From Clostridium ihumii AP5 (GTDB lineage Bacteria > Bacillota > Clostridia > Clostridiales > Clostridiaceae): a DNA stretch of 64,000 nucleotides. The notes beneath the pieces were generated by a model. The model was given only the letters and a program-made list of their open reading frames with translations. It did not search any database and was not told where the DNA came from. Shown in pieces: positions 1-8,818 of the stretch. The stretch lies in the NCBI RefSeq assembly GCF_000612845.1, contig NZ_CCAT010000009.1, positions 35,147 to 99,146 of the forward strand, written 5' to 3'. How positions within the stretch are numbered: position 1 is the stretch's first letter; each line of letters starts with the position of its first letter. A program made the position numbers and the translations under genes.

Positions 1-1407
1 TTCTATCCTATTCATCATTTTAAATATTTTTTCATTATCTTGTATTAATTCCTTACCTCTTAAAAATAGAGGTTTAGTTGCTGTTACTGTTATAACATAA
101 CAGTTAAACTTTTCTGTTAATATTTTAAACACTATTTCAATAATTTTATAATATTTAGGGTCAATGGCTTGAACTTCATCTAAGATGATTATTGAGCCTG
201 CTAAATTATGAAATCTATGAATAATTGAGTTTATACCACTTTTAAAAATAACATTAAATATTTGTATAAAAGTTGTTGTTATTATGCTACTTTGCCAATT
301 TTCAAATAAGAATTTCCCATCGAAATCTATATATTGCTTACTTTCATCATCCTTATATTCAATCTCACACAAAGAATGGTACTTCATCATCAATTCACTT
401 GAAATATTCATATTATAATACTCCATCATTTCTTCTAGAACATTATAATTCTGATCTATAACACTTGTAAACGGCAGGCAATATATTATTTTAAGTCCTA
501 TATTCGTATTATATCTTATAACATTTTTCAACTTTAATGCCGTTCCATAAACTGCTATAGTTTTTCCTGTTCCTGTTGGAACATTTATTGATAATATTTT
601 ATCTTTAGATATATCCATTTCATCTATAAAATTTACACAACTCTTATAAATATTTTCTCTAATATTAAATAATGCACTCTTTTCTATGCCGATATTTTTT
701 TCTTTTAACTCCTTCCTTATTTTTTCTTTATACTTTCTACAAATATCTTCACCTATTTGATTTTTCACTTTAAACTCGCTTCCTCTTATTAGCTGAGTTT
801 TATCTGCTGTTAATAGTACTGACCATATATATTGAAAATTAACAAATTCCTCTACTATAACTTCTATATTATTATCTTTAAATCTTCTTTCTCTTTTTTT
901 AGCAACTTTCTTAACTTCATTGACTAATGAACCATCATCCATTCTTTTAAAAAATTCACCTAAATCACATTTGTAAATATCATTCAATTCATTTATATTC
1001 TCTTTTAATGACGTTATTATCTTTTTCAAATTTTCTTTTTCTAATGGATGAAAAAAACTATTATCAATTTCTATATTTCCATGATGTCTTTTTACTGCTA
1101 TAAATCCATAAAGTTTCCATTTTTTAGGCAATAGATAATAACATAAATATGCTGATATTTCTCCATGATTTTTAAGACAACCATTGTATTCATTTTTTAA
1201 ATATTTTTGAAAATAAATACTACCCTTGCCAAAGTCATGACAAATACCTATTGTTTTTAATATTTTTAAAAACTCTTTATCTTTTATTCCACTATTTAAA
1301 GCTAAATTGCACATTATATTTGAAACGCCATTTAAATGGTCAACTAGTAATTGATTTTCATTGTTCTTTAAATTGCTATGCGAAAGTAACTTAAAAGAAG
1401 TACACAT
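1..1407 (-). CDS. cas3: CRISPR-associated nuclease/helicase Cas3 (partial)
   Basis: Reading leftward from an ATG at 1407 the frame stays open to the window edge (469 codons), so the C-terminal part is missing. Cas3 is the ssDNA nuclease-helicase recruited by type I Cascade to degrade targeted DNA. An N-terminal HD domain is visible (HDFGK at about residues 57-61), followed by an SF2 helicase core with Walker A PTGTGKT (about 275-281), the DEVQ Walker B box (about 407-411) and TVTATKP (motif III region, about 440). HD and helicase are therefore fused in one polypeptide, as usual for I-B. The start overlaps the end of cas5 by 17 bp, so it is translationally linked to the cas8b-cas7-cas5 operon. 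Confidence 0.95.
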   Translation of the reverse strand, partial: MCTSFKLLSHSNLKNNENQLLVDHLNGVSNIMCNLALNSGIKDKEFLKILKTIGICHDFGKGSIYFQKYLKNEYNGCLKNHGEISAYLCYYLLPKKWKLYGFIAVKRHHGNIEIDNSFFHPLEKENLKKIITSLKENINELNDIYKCDLGEFFKRMDDGSLVNEVKKVAKKRERRFKDNNIEVIVEEFVNFQYIWSVLLTADKTQLIRGSEFKVKNQIGEDICRKYKEKIRKELKEKNIGIEKSALFNIRENIYKSCVNFIDEMDISKDKILSINVPTGTGKTIAVYGTALKLKNVIRYNTNIGLKIIYCLPFTSVIDQNYNVLEEMMEYYNMNISSELMMKYHSLCEIEYKDDESKQYIDFDGKFLFENWQSSIITTTFIQIFNVIFKSGINSIIHRFHNLAGSIIILDEVQAIDPKYYKIIEIVFKILTEKFNCYVITVTATKPLFLRGKELIQDNEKIFKMMNRIE

Positions 1408-2053
1408 TAAAATCCCCTACTTTGTATAATTTAATTTTTTTAATATTTAATTTTTCCTTTACTGAGAATATAACCTTTTCATATTTTGTGTACTCTCTAG
1501 TATTAGAATTTTTTATAGGTATTCTATCAAAATAAATGAGTCTATTATAAGTTATATCTCCAACAAATTCTTTAGGCATAACTGTATCGCACGTTCCAGC
1601 ATGTTCTATACTTTCTTTTCTAACTACTCTTTCAAAATCTATTTTTGCAATATGTTCACTGCATCCTAAATACGGTGTAAATTGAAAATTTCTATTTTTT
1701 ATAATTCTTTCAATTTGTTCTATTTTATCATCTTCATCTTCTAAAAAAATCCTATACTTTACATTTCTTAAAAATTCAACTCTTGATTGAAAATTAGCAG
1801 CATCATTACAATCGCTTTGTGCTATTAAATTAAAACTTTGTGTATCCTTATTAATTTTCTCTAGAACTTGTATTCCTATATTCATATTTTTTGTATATTC
1901 ATATAATTCTGAGTAGTCTATACCCATTATTGCTCCAATCATTCCTTTTACTGCTATTGGATGAATCACAGAATAAGTTAATGCAGATGTAGTAGTATAT
2001 GCTACTCTAAACCGTGCAAAATCACCCTTTGCTGTAAAAACTATAGTTTTCAT
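1391..2053 (-). CDS. cas5: Type I-B CRISPR-associated protein Cas5
   Basis: 220 aa RAMP-fold subunit of the I-B Cascade complex, expected to cap the 5' handle of the crRNA. The N-terminal segment has the Cas5 look: a beta strand, then ARFRVAYTTTSALTY and a Gly-containing helix (VKGMIGAIMG, about residues 36-45). Length fits Cas5b (200-250 aa). It lies 16 bp after cas7 and overlaps cas3 by 17 bp, the standard Cas7-Cas5-Cas3 order, which supports the call more than sequence alone. Confidence 0.88.
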   Translation of the reverse strand: MKTIVFTAKGDFARFRVAYTTTSALTYSVIHPIAVKGMIGAIMGIDYSELYEYTKNMNIGIQVLEKINKDTQSFNLIAQSDCNDAANFQSRVEFLRNVKYRIFLEDEDDKIEQIERIIKNRNFQFTPYLGCSEHIAKIDFERVVRKESIEHAGTCDTVMPKEFVGDITYNRLIYFDRIPIKNSNTREYTKYEKVIFSVKEKLNIKKIKLYKVGDFNVYFF

Positions 2054-2069
2054 ATAAATTCACCATTCC

Positions 2070-2951
2070 TTATAAAGGTAAAATTTCAACGCCAGTTGGA
2101 ATATTTATTGCCTTAACTTTTGAATGCATATATATTCTTACTTTATCAATATTACTTTTATGAATATTAATAAAGTTATTTAGTTCTGAAAAATCGAAAG
2201 TAAATTCATCTATACTTCTTAATTCTAAATCACTTTTCTCATAATTTACTTTTACATAATCTAATTCTCCGTCAATAAAATTTTCATTGTATATAACTTC
2301 TAAAAGTAATCTAGGCATTTGATTTTTAGAAGTACTTTTATAACTTCTAACTCCTGTAATTAACAAATCTTTAAAAAGTTCCATATCTTCTTCTGTTACA
2401 TTTATATTTTGTCTTTTTGCACAGATATCATTGTAAACCATATATGTTTTAAATAATGCATATGGTGTATAATACTTTGACCATGTTGTTCCTTGAGTTT
2501 TATTATCTCCTGATGAAAACGACGATGTTCCTTGTGTAAATTTCACTTCTGCCTCATGAATACTTTTGCTCCACATAACTTGCAATGGTCCCATTACATT
2601 AAACTTAGGATCAGTTGTGCCAACTACTCCAAAAAGCTTAACATCATAGTAATTATCTTTTAAATGTTGTTCTAATTTATCCTTTTTTTTGTCTAACTCC
2701 TCTTTTATTATATTTGCTGCTACTTTTTTACAATCCATTTGTTTTCCTTTTTCATCTGTTGTTGGTTTAACAAATATTTTAATACCTCTATTTATTGCTT
2801 CTTCTCTTGCATATCTTTTTATTCTCACATCAGTCATTTCAAGTTTTCCAGTAGTTTCATCTGTTCTCGGTCTATTATCATTTATCATGTCACCATTTTG
2901 ATTGCTCATTATTGCATCTGAAAAAAATAAAATTTCTCTTGTTTTTGCCAT
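2070..2951 (-). CDS. cas7: Type I-B Cascade backbone protein Cas7 (Csh2-like)
   Basis: 293 aa. The N-terminus reads a strand, then SNQNGDMINDNRPRTDETTG, the typical Cas7/Csh2 opening with Asn/Asp-rich loop; KLFGVVGTTD (about residues 105-114) and the serine/glycine-rich loop after it match the family thumb region. Cas7 polymerises along the crRNA spacer. It starts 3 bp after cas8b ends and is followed by cas5, so the effector genes form one operon. Subtype I-B/Csh2 is inferred from sequence style and from the neighbouring Csh1-like large subunit. Confidence 0.9.
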   Translation of the reverse strand: MAKTREILFFSDAIMSNQNGDMINDNRPRTDETTGKLEMTDVRIKRYAREEAINRGIKIFVKPTTDEKGKQMDCKKVAANIIKEELDKKKDKLEQHLKDNYYDVKLFGVVGTTDPKFNVMGPLQVMWSKSIHEAEVKFTQGTSSFSSGDNKTQGTTWSKYYTPYALFKTYMVYNDICAKRQNINVTEEDMELFKDLLITGVRSYKSTSKNQMPRLLLEVIYNENFIDGELDYVKVNYEKSDLELRSIDEFTFDFSELNNFINIHKSNIDKVRIYMHSKVKAINIPTGVEILPL

Positions 2952-2954
2952 TTC

Positions 2955-4595
2955 CTATTCCTCCTCAACCTTTTCACCTTCACTAATCTTTTTAAAATAC
3001 ATATCCATTCCCCAAAAGAAAAGATATTTAGCTTCATCAGTTGAAAGTTTATTTTCTTTATTAGCCATTAATTCTTTTGCTTCTATAATCATACCTATTA
3101 AATATCCACTACTTATTCTATACTTTCTTATTTTATCATCTATTAAATTACAAAAAGTTATAAAATCACGAAAATCAAATTTTCTAGAGAAGAAAAAATT
3201 CTTATCTAATGAAGTTCTATCTGCAATTTTTCCATCTTCTCCAATATTGCTTTTTCTTATCTTCCAATTTATGTAATTATAAGTAACACCTATAATAAAC
3301 CAAGCTTTTTTTTCATTAGTAGAAAAATACTTTCTATTATTCTCAAATATTTCCAAGTAATTTTCATATTCTCTCATATAATCAAAACCTCCTTCTATAC
3401 AACCACAATCAACTAAAAAGTTATAATATTTGTTTATTTCTGATATTTTGAATTTACTTTTTTCATTTGAATAATAACTTTCTTTATATTGTTTCATCAT
3501 TCTATTGAAGAAAATATTTCTATTGAATTTCTTTCCTGAAAAAATAATATCAATTAATTGAAATCTTTCTTTTTTTGTTGGCTCCAATCCATCTTTTCCA
3601 TACCTATCTGCACCTAACTTGTTAATAAACCAATATAAATTTATCTTTTTCATTCTAAGCTCCTCTGCTAAAAACGAAAATCTAGATGGCAATAATGATT
3701 TTATACTATGATGTATTTCAAAGGTCTTTTCCGCTTCTTTCTTAAAGAATATCATATCAGTTTCAGCATTTCCTTTTCCTATCTCCTCAAGTACATCTTC
3801 TTCATTAGTTTTTATATTATCTAATAAATTTAATTTTTCTCCATCATTCAATTTTGTATCTCTATATACATAATCTATTTCCTCATTAAATTCATGAGGT
3901 ATAAACATTATATTGCTACCCATCCAATAGGTTGTTAAATATTTTTCAGCATATTTTTTACCTATTATAATATTTTCAAGACATTCTTTACATATAACTG
4001 TACCAGCCTTATTTTTTTCATTTATATTTCCATACACCTCTTTGTCATTGGTGTAAAATTTAAATGTAACTGTATTAAAGCCTTCACCTCTATTATCACA
4101 TATATGGCATTTGTGCTCTCCCTTAAGCTTTTTAAAATCAACATTGTAAAAATCGTCCAAAAACTTATCACTTAAAATTTCAAAAGGATATTTTCCATTG
4201 ATTAAAAGAACAGCAAAAAAATTCTTACCGTAATTCTCTATTCTGTTCATTATTAATTTCTGTATTTCATCTCTATATGAATCTAATCCACAATATTTAA
4301 CTCTACGATTTATAGAATCTAAAAGTTTATTTCTTTGTTCTTGTAAGTAGACATCAGCACGTATCCCTCCACCTTTTTTACCATTTCCTGCTTCAAAGAA
4401 TAAAGCTTTATATACTATTTCTTCATAAAATTCTTCTACTTCTGTTTTTATTCCTTCATCAGTAATATTAATTAAAAAAATTTCTTTAATAGCATTTCCA
4501 TTTATAGTTCCAACTAAGTTTTTTATAATATCCTTTTTCGTTTGTTCTCCTGATTTCAATAAGTATTTTCCAATATTTTTTATTGCTACAATCAT
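2955..4595 (-). CDS. cas8b: Type I-B Cascade large subunit Cas8b (Csh1-like)
   Basis: 546 aa, the size of the Csh1/Cas8b family. A split zinc-finger-like pair is visible: C163-x2-C166 and C202-x2-C205 in the N-terminal half, a hallmark of Cas8b/Csh1 proteins. The C-terminal third is helical and basic. The protein would recognise the PAM and recruit Cas3. The ATG at 4595 is preceded by a strong GGAGG site. A 260-bp non-coding gap separates it from cas4, with a terminator-like hairpin, so the effector operon probably has its own promoter there. No cas6 precedes it, although cas6 usually sits next to cas8b in I-B loci. Confidence 0.9.
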   Translation of the reverse strand: MIVAIKNIGKYLLKSGEQTKKDIIKNLVGTINGNAIKEIFLINITDEGIKTEVEEFYEEIVYKALFFEAGNGKKGGGIRADVYLQEQRNKLLDSINRRVKYCGLDSYRDEIQKLIMNRIENYGKNFFAVLLINGKYPFEILSDKFLDDFYNVDFKKLKGEHKCHICDNRGEGFNTVTFKFYTNDKEVYGNINEKNKAGTVICKECLENIIIGKKYAEKYLTTYWMGSNIMFIPHEFNEEIDYVYRDTKLNDGEKLNLLDNIKTNEEDVLEEIGKGNAETDMIFFKKEAEKTFEIHHSIKSLLPSRFSFLAEELRMKKINLYWFINKLGADRYGKDGLEPTKKERFQLIDIIFSGKKFNRNIFFNRMMKQYKESYYSNEKSKFKISEINKYYNFLVDCGCIEGGFDYMREYENYLEIFENNRKYFSTNEKKAWFIIGVTYNYINWKIRKSNIGEDGKIADRTSLDKNFFFSRKFDFRDFITFCNLIDDKIRKYRISSGYLIGMIIEAKELMANKENKLSTDEAKYLFFWGMDMYFKKISEGEKVEEE

Positions 4596-4811
4596 TTTTA
4601 CCTCCTTTCTAAATAGTTCACTAAATCTTTATATAGTATTATTGACATATATCATATTTTTATTCTTTACTAATATCTATATATTAATAATGTAAATCTA
4701 TTTTAACCTTTTATGTATGTTTTCCCATAAAAGTGTTAAAAATAGAAATACATTACAATAAGTATTGAAATCTAATTTCTATTTATTAAAAATTCCATTA
4801 AAATAAGGATA

Positions 4812-4851
4812 AAATAAGCTCAAAAATAACTATTTATTTTTGAGCTTATTT
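4812..4851 (-). terminator. Hairpin terminator after cas4
   Basis: Perfect 17-bp inverted repeat (4812-4828 with 4835-4851) and a 6-nt loop, immediately after the cas4 stop. A-rich and T-rich flanks on both sides would let it work in either direction. It divides the adaptation genes (cas1-cas2-cas4) from the effector operon. Confidence 0.75.
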
Positions 4852-4854
4852 ATA

Positions 4855-5466
4855 TTAATTTTCACAGATATTTCTATAGCAACAATCAATACATCTAGCC
4901 TTATTTTTTGTAGCTTTAGGATAATATCCGTTCATTACTTCTTTATAATCTTTAACATATTTTACAGCCTTTTTTCTTAATTTATCTTCAAATTCAATTT
5001 CTTTTAACAAACTTTTGCTTCTTAAATAAACTAAAAAAAATTTATTTACCTGTACATTGTAAGCATCTTCTATAATTAATGAATATAATGCCATTTGAAT
5101 TTTATATGTTTCAAAATTTTTTTCTTTGTACTCTGCAAATTTATAGTCTAAAGGAGCATAAGTTTTATCATTTAAAATATACAGCTCATCTACAATACCT
5201 TTTATTCCGTATTTTTTAGAAACTAAATATTTTTCTTGCTCTTTTGAAACTCCACCAATACGTTTTCTTATTTTTGTTAAATTCTCCTTTTGCTTATCTA
5301 AATGTTTTTCTCTACCTAATTGTACTTTAAATCTTTTTTCTTCATATTGTCTAATACCTAAATTTTTCATATAATAAGTAAACCTTGGACAATATAAAAA
5401 TTCTATTATTTCTGATGGTGTTACATATTCTTCAAATTCATCAAATAAATTTTGACACGACTTCAT
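4855..5466 (-). CDS. cas4: CRISPR-associated exonuclease Cas4
   Basis: 203 aa from the chosen start. RecB-like nuclease with an Fe-S cluster that trims prespacers and helps select PAMs. Visible: an N-terminal Cys in YCPR (residue 26), the nuclease Asp and Lys of APLDYK (about residues 107 and 109), a QMALYS motif, and a C-terminal cysteine cluster (residues 192, 195, 196, 201). The frame is open 9 codons further up to 5493, but AGGGAG lies about 10 nt before the ATG at 5466 and nothing comparable precedes 5493. It overlaps the end of cas2. Confidence 0.92.
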   Translation of the reverse strand: MKSCQNLFDEFEEYVTPSEIIEFLYCPRFTYYMKNLGIRQYEEKRFKVQLGREKHLDKQKENLTKIRKRIGGVSKEQEKYLVSKKYGIKGIVDELYILNDKTYAPLDYKFAEYKEKNFETYKIQMALYSLIIEDAYNVQVNKFFLVYLRSKSLLKEIEFEDKLRKKAVKYVKDYKEVMNGYYPKATKNKARCIDCCYRNICEN

Positions 5467-5737
5467 TACTAACCAACTCCCTATCGAATCCATTTCCTAT
5501 TATATCTGTGTCATAAATAAATTCCCTTGTACTTGGAAAAATATATATAGAATCTGTACTTTCATCAACTAATCTTTCCATTATTATTTTTAATTCATCT
5601 TTTTCATTTTTATTAAGCTCTCCTAAAAATATACTTTTTTGAACTCTATACAGTCCTTTATTTTTACAAGCTTTAACAGCTCTATTTCTTATCCTATTTT
5701 CTGATATATCATACATAACCCAATACAACATTAGCAT
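5441..5737 (-). CDS. cas2: CRISPR-associated protein Cas2
   Basis: 98 aa, ferredoxin-like Cas2 that bridges two Cas1 dimers in spacer integration. The first strand WVMYDIS carries the conserved Asp (residue 10), followed by a basic helix and the VQKSIFLGEL strand typical of Cas2. It overlaps cas1 by 7 bp and cas4 by about 26 bp. The gene order cas1-cas2-cas4 is the reverse of the commoner cas4-cas1-cas2. Confidence 0.95.
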   Translation of the reverse strand: MLMLYWVMYDISENRIRNRAVKACKNKGLYRVQKSIFLGELNKNEKDELKIIMERLVDESTDSIYIFPSTREFIYDTDIIGNGFDRELVSNEVVSKFI

Positions 5738-6705
5738 ACCTCATTTAAAATTCTATTTGCAATATTATGACAATCAAACTGAATTATATTATTAAGTTTA
5801 ATCATTCTATTTTTATATTTTATTTTTTCTTCAAATCTGTTATTAACAGCCTCTATTAGTAATTGTTTCCCCTCTTTATTTAACCAATAACCACCACCTT
5901 GAATTTTATCAAACATACTTTCCTTAACTTTTCTTTTAGAAAAAAGCAAAAATACTATCTCATCCATATATCCCCTATACATTTCAATTAAATCAAATAC
6001 TAGTGCTGTCTTGTTATAATTATCAGTATGCATTATTCCTATGTATGGATCTAAACCAGCTATAACACATGCTTTCTCTACATTTGAATATAATATTCCA
6101 TAAGCATAATTTAACATACAATTAAACTTATCCTCCGCTGGATTTTTACTCCTTCCTTTAAAGGAATATTTTTCTGGTATAAGCTTGCCTAAAGTATTAA
6201 AATATATCTTTGCTGAATATCCTTCATGCCCTTCTAATTTCCCTCTTATATTATTTTCTATATTATTTATCTCATTTTTATGCTTTATTATTTCTTCTAT
6301 TGAAGTATCTATCAACTTAACTTTTTCATCACTTCTATTTAATTTCAACTTGTTTAAAACTCCTATCTGATTATCAATTTTTTGAATTATCCACTCTTTA
6401 ACTAACTCTGTTCCTAATTCTATTTCATTAAGCTTCAATTGATATCTTCTAATTGTTGTAATACTTCCAAGTTTCGAATGCCATACTCTTCCAAATGGTT
6501 TTCCATCAAACTCTAAAAAAACTACATCAATATTATTTTCCATAGCTAACTTTAAAGCATCTGTTGTAATACTAGTAGATGTAGTTATTAATATACGTTC
6601 AACCTTTTTACTTGAAAACTCCTGTTTAACTCCTCCTAAAGAAACTTGAAAACGCTCATCTATCTTGCTTAAATAAGCACCTCTTGAATTAATCACTAAC
6701 TCCAT
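5731..6705 (-). CDS. cas1: CRISPR-associated integrase Cas1
   Basis: 324 aa, normal Cas1 length. N-terminal beta domain followed by the helical catalytic domain; the metal-binding residues appear as E161 (in GHEGYSAK), H226 (GIMHTD) and D238 (FDLIE). Catalyses spacer integration at the leader end of the array. It is the cas gene nearest the array and would be transcribed by its own promoter or by read-through from the array, which is also read leftward. ATG at 6705 has a GGAGGA site just upstream. Confidence 0.96.
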   Translation of the reverse strand: MELVINSRGAYLSKIDERFQVSLGGVKQEFSSKKVERILITTSTSITTDALKLAMENNIDVVFLEFDGKPFGRVWHSKLGSITTIRRYQLKLNEIELGTELVKEWIIQKIDNQIGVLNKLKLNRSDEKVKLIDTSIEEIIKHKNEINNIENNIRGKLEGHEGYSAKIYFNTLGKLIPEKYSFKGRSKNPAEDKFNCMLNYAYGILYSNVEKACVIAGLDPYIGIMHTDNYNKTALVFDLIEMYRGYMDEIVFLLFSKRKVKESMFDKIQGGGYWLNKEGKQLLIEAVNNRFEEKIKYKNRMIKLNNIIQFDCHNIANRILNEVC

Positions 6706-6822
6706 AATATTCCTCCTTTCTTTTCTAAATATATTAATGACAAAAATTATAAAATTTATACATTATTAGGTAAAATAATTATATTTTTACCTAATAAAAA
6801 AAGAGCCATAAATCATGACTCT

Positions 6823-7231
6823 ACATTAATCCTTATTTTAATGGATTTTATATTTAAATAGATTTTAATTCTTTATTTTCTTTTGTAAGTATCTTGTTTC
6901 AATCCTTGTTTTAATGGATTTTATATTTAAATAAATAAATCTAGTTGGATTATCTCCATAATCTTTTATGTTTCAATCCTTGTTTTAATGGATTTTATAT
7001 TTAAATCTACATCCAATTTTTGAATATAATAATTCTATTAATTGTTTCAATCCTTGTTTTAATGGATTTTATATTTAAATCATATGTACTAATTCATTTA
7101 ATTTTATGTACTCACTATGTTTCAATCCTTGTTTTAATGGATTTTATATTTAAATCCTATTTATTTCATCTAATTTCATATGGCTAATATTAATGTTTCA
7201 ATCCTTGTTTTAATGGATTTTATATTTAAAT
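6823..7231 (-). CRISPR. Type I-B CRISPR array, 6 repeats and 5 spacers
   Basis: Five identical 37-bp repeats start at 6896, 6970, 7044, 7119 and 7195, plus a degenerate one at 6823-6859 that has lost its first bases. Spacers are 36-39 bp (6860-6895, 6933-6969, 7007-7043, 7081-7118, 7156-7194). Read on the minus strand the repeat ends in ATTGAAAC, the usual Cas6-generated 5' handle of I-B crRNAs, so transcription runs leftward. The decayed repeat at the left end is the trailer side, which places the leader on the right. Confidence 0.97.
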
Positions 7232-7400
7232 AGCATTTTTTCATTTTTCACTTTGTTTTAGCCATTTATAAGATATGTAAGACGAGCTTAGAATGTTGCT
7301 TTTTTAGTTTTAGTACATGCTTTTTTGCATCATTTTCTGTCCACCTTACATACCTTATATTAACACCAATACATTGATTTTTCAAGGTTTCTTATTGAAT
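7232..7400 (-). promoter_or_regulatory. Probable CRISPR leader
   Basis: AT-rich, non-coding sequence bordering the last intact repeat on the side away from the decayed repeat. In transcription order it ends with A-rich runs before the repeat and contains TTATAAA-like -10 candidates about 35 bp from the array. Orientation is deduced from the repeat handle and the degenerate trailer repeat; the exact promoter is not resolved. Confidence 0.6.
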
Positions 7401-7504
7401 ATGCTTGTATATAAAAATAAATTTTTATTCACTAACTATAAACTTAATTTTTATAATATCTATGTTTTAAGTCTTAACTGCTATTTATTTAATATTTCTA
7501 TGTT

Positions 7505-7984
7505 TTAAAATTCATTTAATTCATTGAATATAGCATGTTTATTAGTGATAATTCCTGCATATATTTTGTCGTTGTTTTTTCCTATATTTAAATAATGTTT
7601 TAAGCATTGTTTAGCTGTAAATGGCATTTCTTTTTCTAATACTTGATTTATACTGACCCATTCTAAAGTTCCCTCATTACAGCTATTTATTTTTATATTT
7701 TTATTTATTAATGTTGTGAAGTAATAATAATTTTGTCTAATTTCGTTATTCTTGTTTCGTAGTGTAATATATTTTAATTTTACAGGTTCTACGTCATTGA
7801 CTGTAATTCCTGTTTCCTCTAATAATTCTCTTAATACACACTCTTTAGGATTGTTTAATTCTTCCTTTTCAAAATGACCACCTATACCACACCATGAAGG
7901 GCTCACTACTCTTGAACCTATTCTGTAAAGTAATAAAATTTTATCATTATTTATAATATAAATTGAAGTCATGTTTCTTAACAT
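7505..7984 (-). CDS. NUDIX hydrolase
   Basis: 159 aa. NUDIX enzymes hydrolyse nucleoside diphosphates linked to another moiety. The Nudix box is visible as GGHFEKE followed by RELLEETGI (about residues 35-60), with a few extra residues between the Gly and the REXXEE helix. AGAGGGA lies about 10 nt before the ATG at 7984. It stands alone between the CRISPR leader and a small membrane protein gene. Substrate cannot be read; proteins of this style are often annotated as 8-oxo-dGTP diphosphatases, which would be a guess. First of five NUDIX genes in the accessory block. Confidence 0.88.
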   Translation of the reverse strand: MLRNMTSIYIINNDKILLLYRIGSRVVSPSWCGIGGHFEKEELNNPKECVLRELLEETGITVNDVEPVKLKYITLRNKNNEIRQNYYYFTTLINKNIKINSCNEGTLEWVSINQVLEKEMPFTAKQCLKHYLNIGKNNDKIYAGIITNKHAIFNELNEF

Positions 7985-8082
7985 TTATTACATATCCCTC
8001 TTCTATTTACCATATTTTATTACAATTATTAATTTAATTATACATTAAACTATCAATAATATTTTTTTAATTTGCAAAAAAG

Positions 8083-8109
8083 CCGTGTATTCATTTTCGA
8101 ATAACACGG
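8083..8109 (-). terminator. H element 1 (terminator of the 8170 gene)
   Basis: Stem CCGTGT.ATTC with GAAT.ACACGG, followed on the minus strand by a T run. One of about 14 related hairpins in the accessory block; the lower stem differs from the other copies on both sides, keeping pairing. Confidence 0.75.
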
Positions 8110-8169
8110 TATTTTAATGAATTATTCATTTTTAAAATTATCTACTAATTTGTAATATTATTTTATGTG

Positions 8170-8520
8170 TCAATTTTGCATATTTTTCTCTTTGTTGCTT
8201 ATAATGAAATCTTTATATAGAAATATTATAGTAACAATTGCACTAAGGACAGTGATGCCTATAAATATAGTATTATTACATATAATTTTTTCTATAGAAG
8301 GCATTACTAAAAGAAAATGAATTACAATGAAAGGATAAACTAATTTTCTAATTTTACACATTTCAACAAATTGACACATACTAAGTATAACTAACGATAC
8401 TATAGATGTTGTTACCAATGATAATGGTATTTCTATTTTCATAAATATCATCATAAATTCAAAGATACCAATAACAAATAATAATAATGTTAAGATCATC
8501 GGCATTGATTTCAACTTCAT
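8170..8520 (-). CDS. Small four-helix membrane protein, unknown function
   Basis: 116 aa with four predicted membrane segments (about residues 7-28, 33-52, 62-78 and 85-103) and a short charged C-terminal tail (SNKEKNMQN). No catalytic motif is visible and I do not recognise the family. An AGGAGG site precedes the ATG at 8520. It is a monocistronic unit ending at an H-type terminator. Confidence 0.7.
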   Translation of the reverse strand: MKLKSMPMILTLLLFVIGIFEFMMIFMKIEIPLSLVTTSIVSLVILSMCQFVEMCKIRKLVYPFIVIHFLLVMPSIEKIICNNTIFIGITVLSAIVTIIFLYKDFIISNKEKNMQN

Positions 8521-8721
8521 AAATATAACCTCCTACAAGTTTATATTAATTATATATTATAAGATAATTTATTTATGATTAAATCAACTATTAAATAACT
8601 CTATTTTTCGTATTCTTATTTTAGGCATCTAATATATTTTTTAAAACTACCTCTTCTTATCTTTAATGATTACTTAAATAATATTTGCAGGGTTTCCTTT
8701 TAGCTTTTTTATTATGATGCA

Positions 8722-8760
8722 AAAATATCGCAATATACATAAGAAATATTGCGATATTTT
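8722..8760 (-). terminator. Terminator of the ABC/two-component operon
   Basis: Near-perfect 15-bp stem (AAAATATCGCAATAT with its complement at 8745-8760) and an 8-nt loop, followed on the minus strand by TTTTTG. Located about 60 bp after the permease stop. Confidence 0.8.
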
Positions 8761-8818
8761 AATATATTATTTTATATTTACTTTTTAAGTTTTTTTATAA
8801 ATTGAAGACTATAGCTTT

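Noticed and set aside
1391..1430. A gap between cas3 and cas5
   Set aside because: Cas3 has no left-hand stop within the window, but its frame is open from 1407 to position 1 with all helicase motifs, so there is no gap.
7317..7508. 63-codon plus-strand frame in the CRISPR leader region
   Set aside because: No Shine-Dalgarno, AT-driven Phe/Ile/Tyr-rich composition, and it would overlap the leader.
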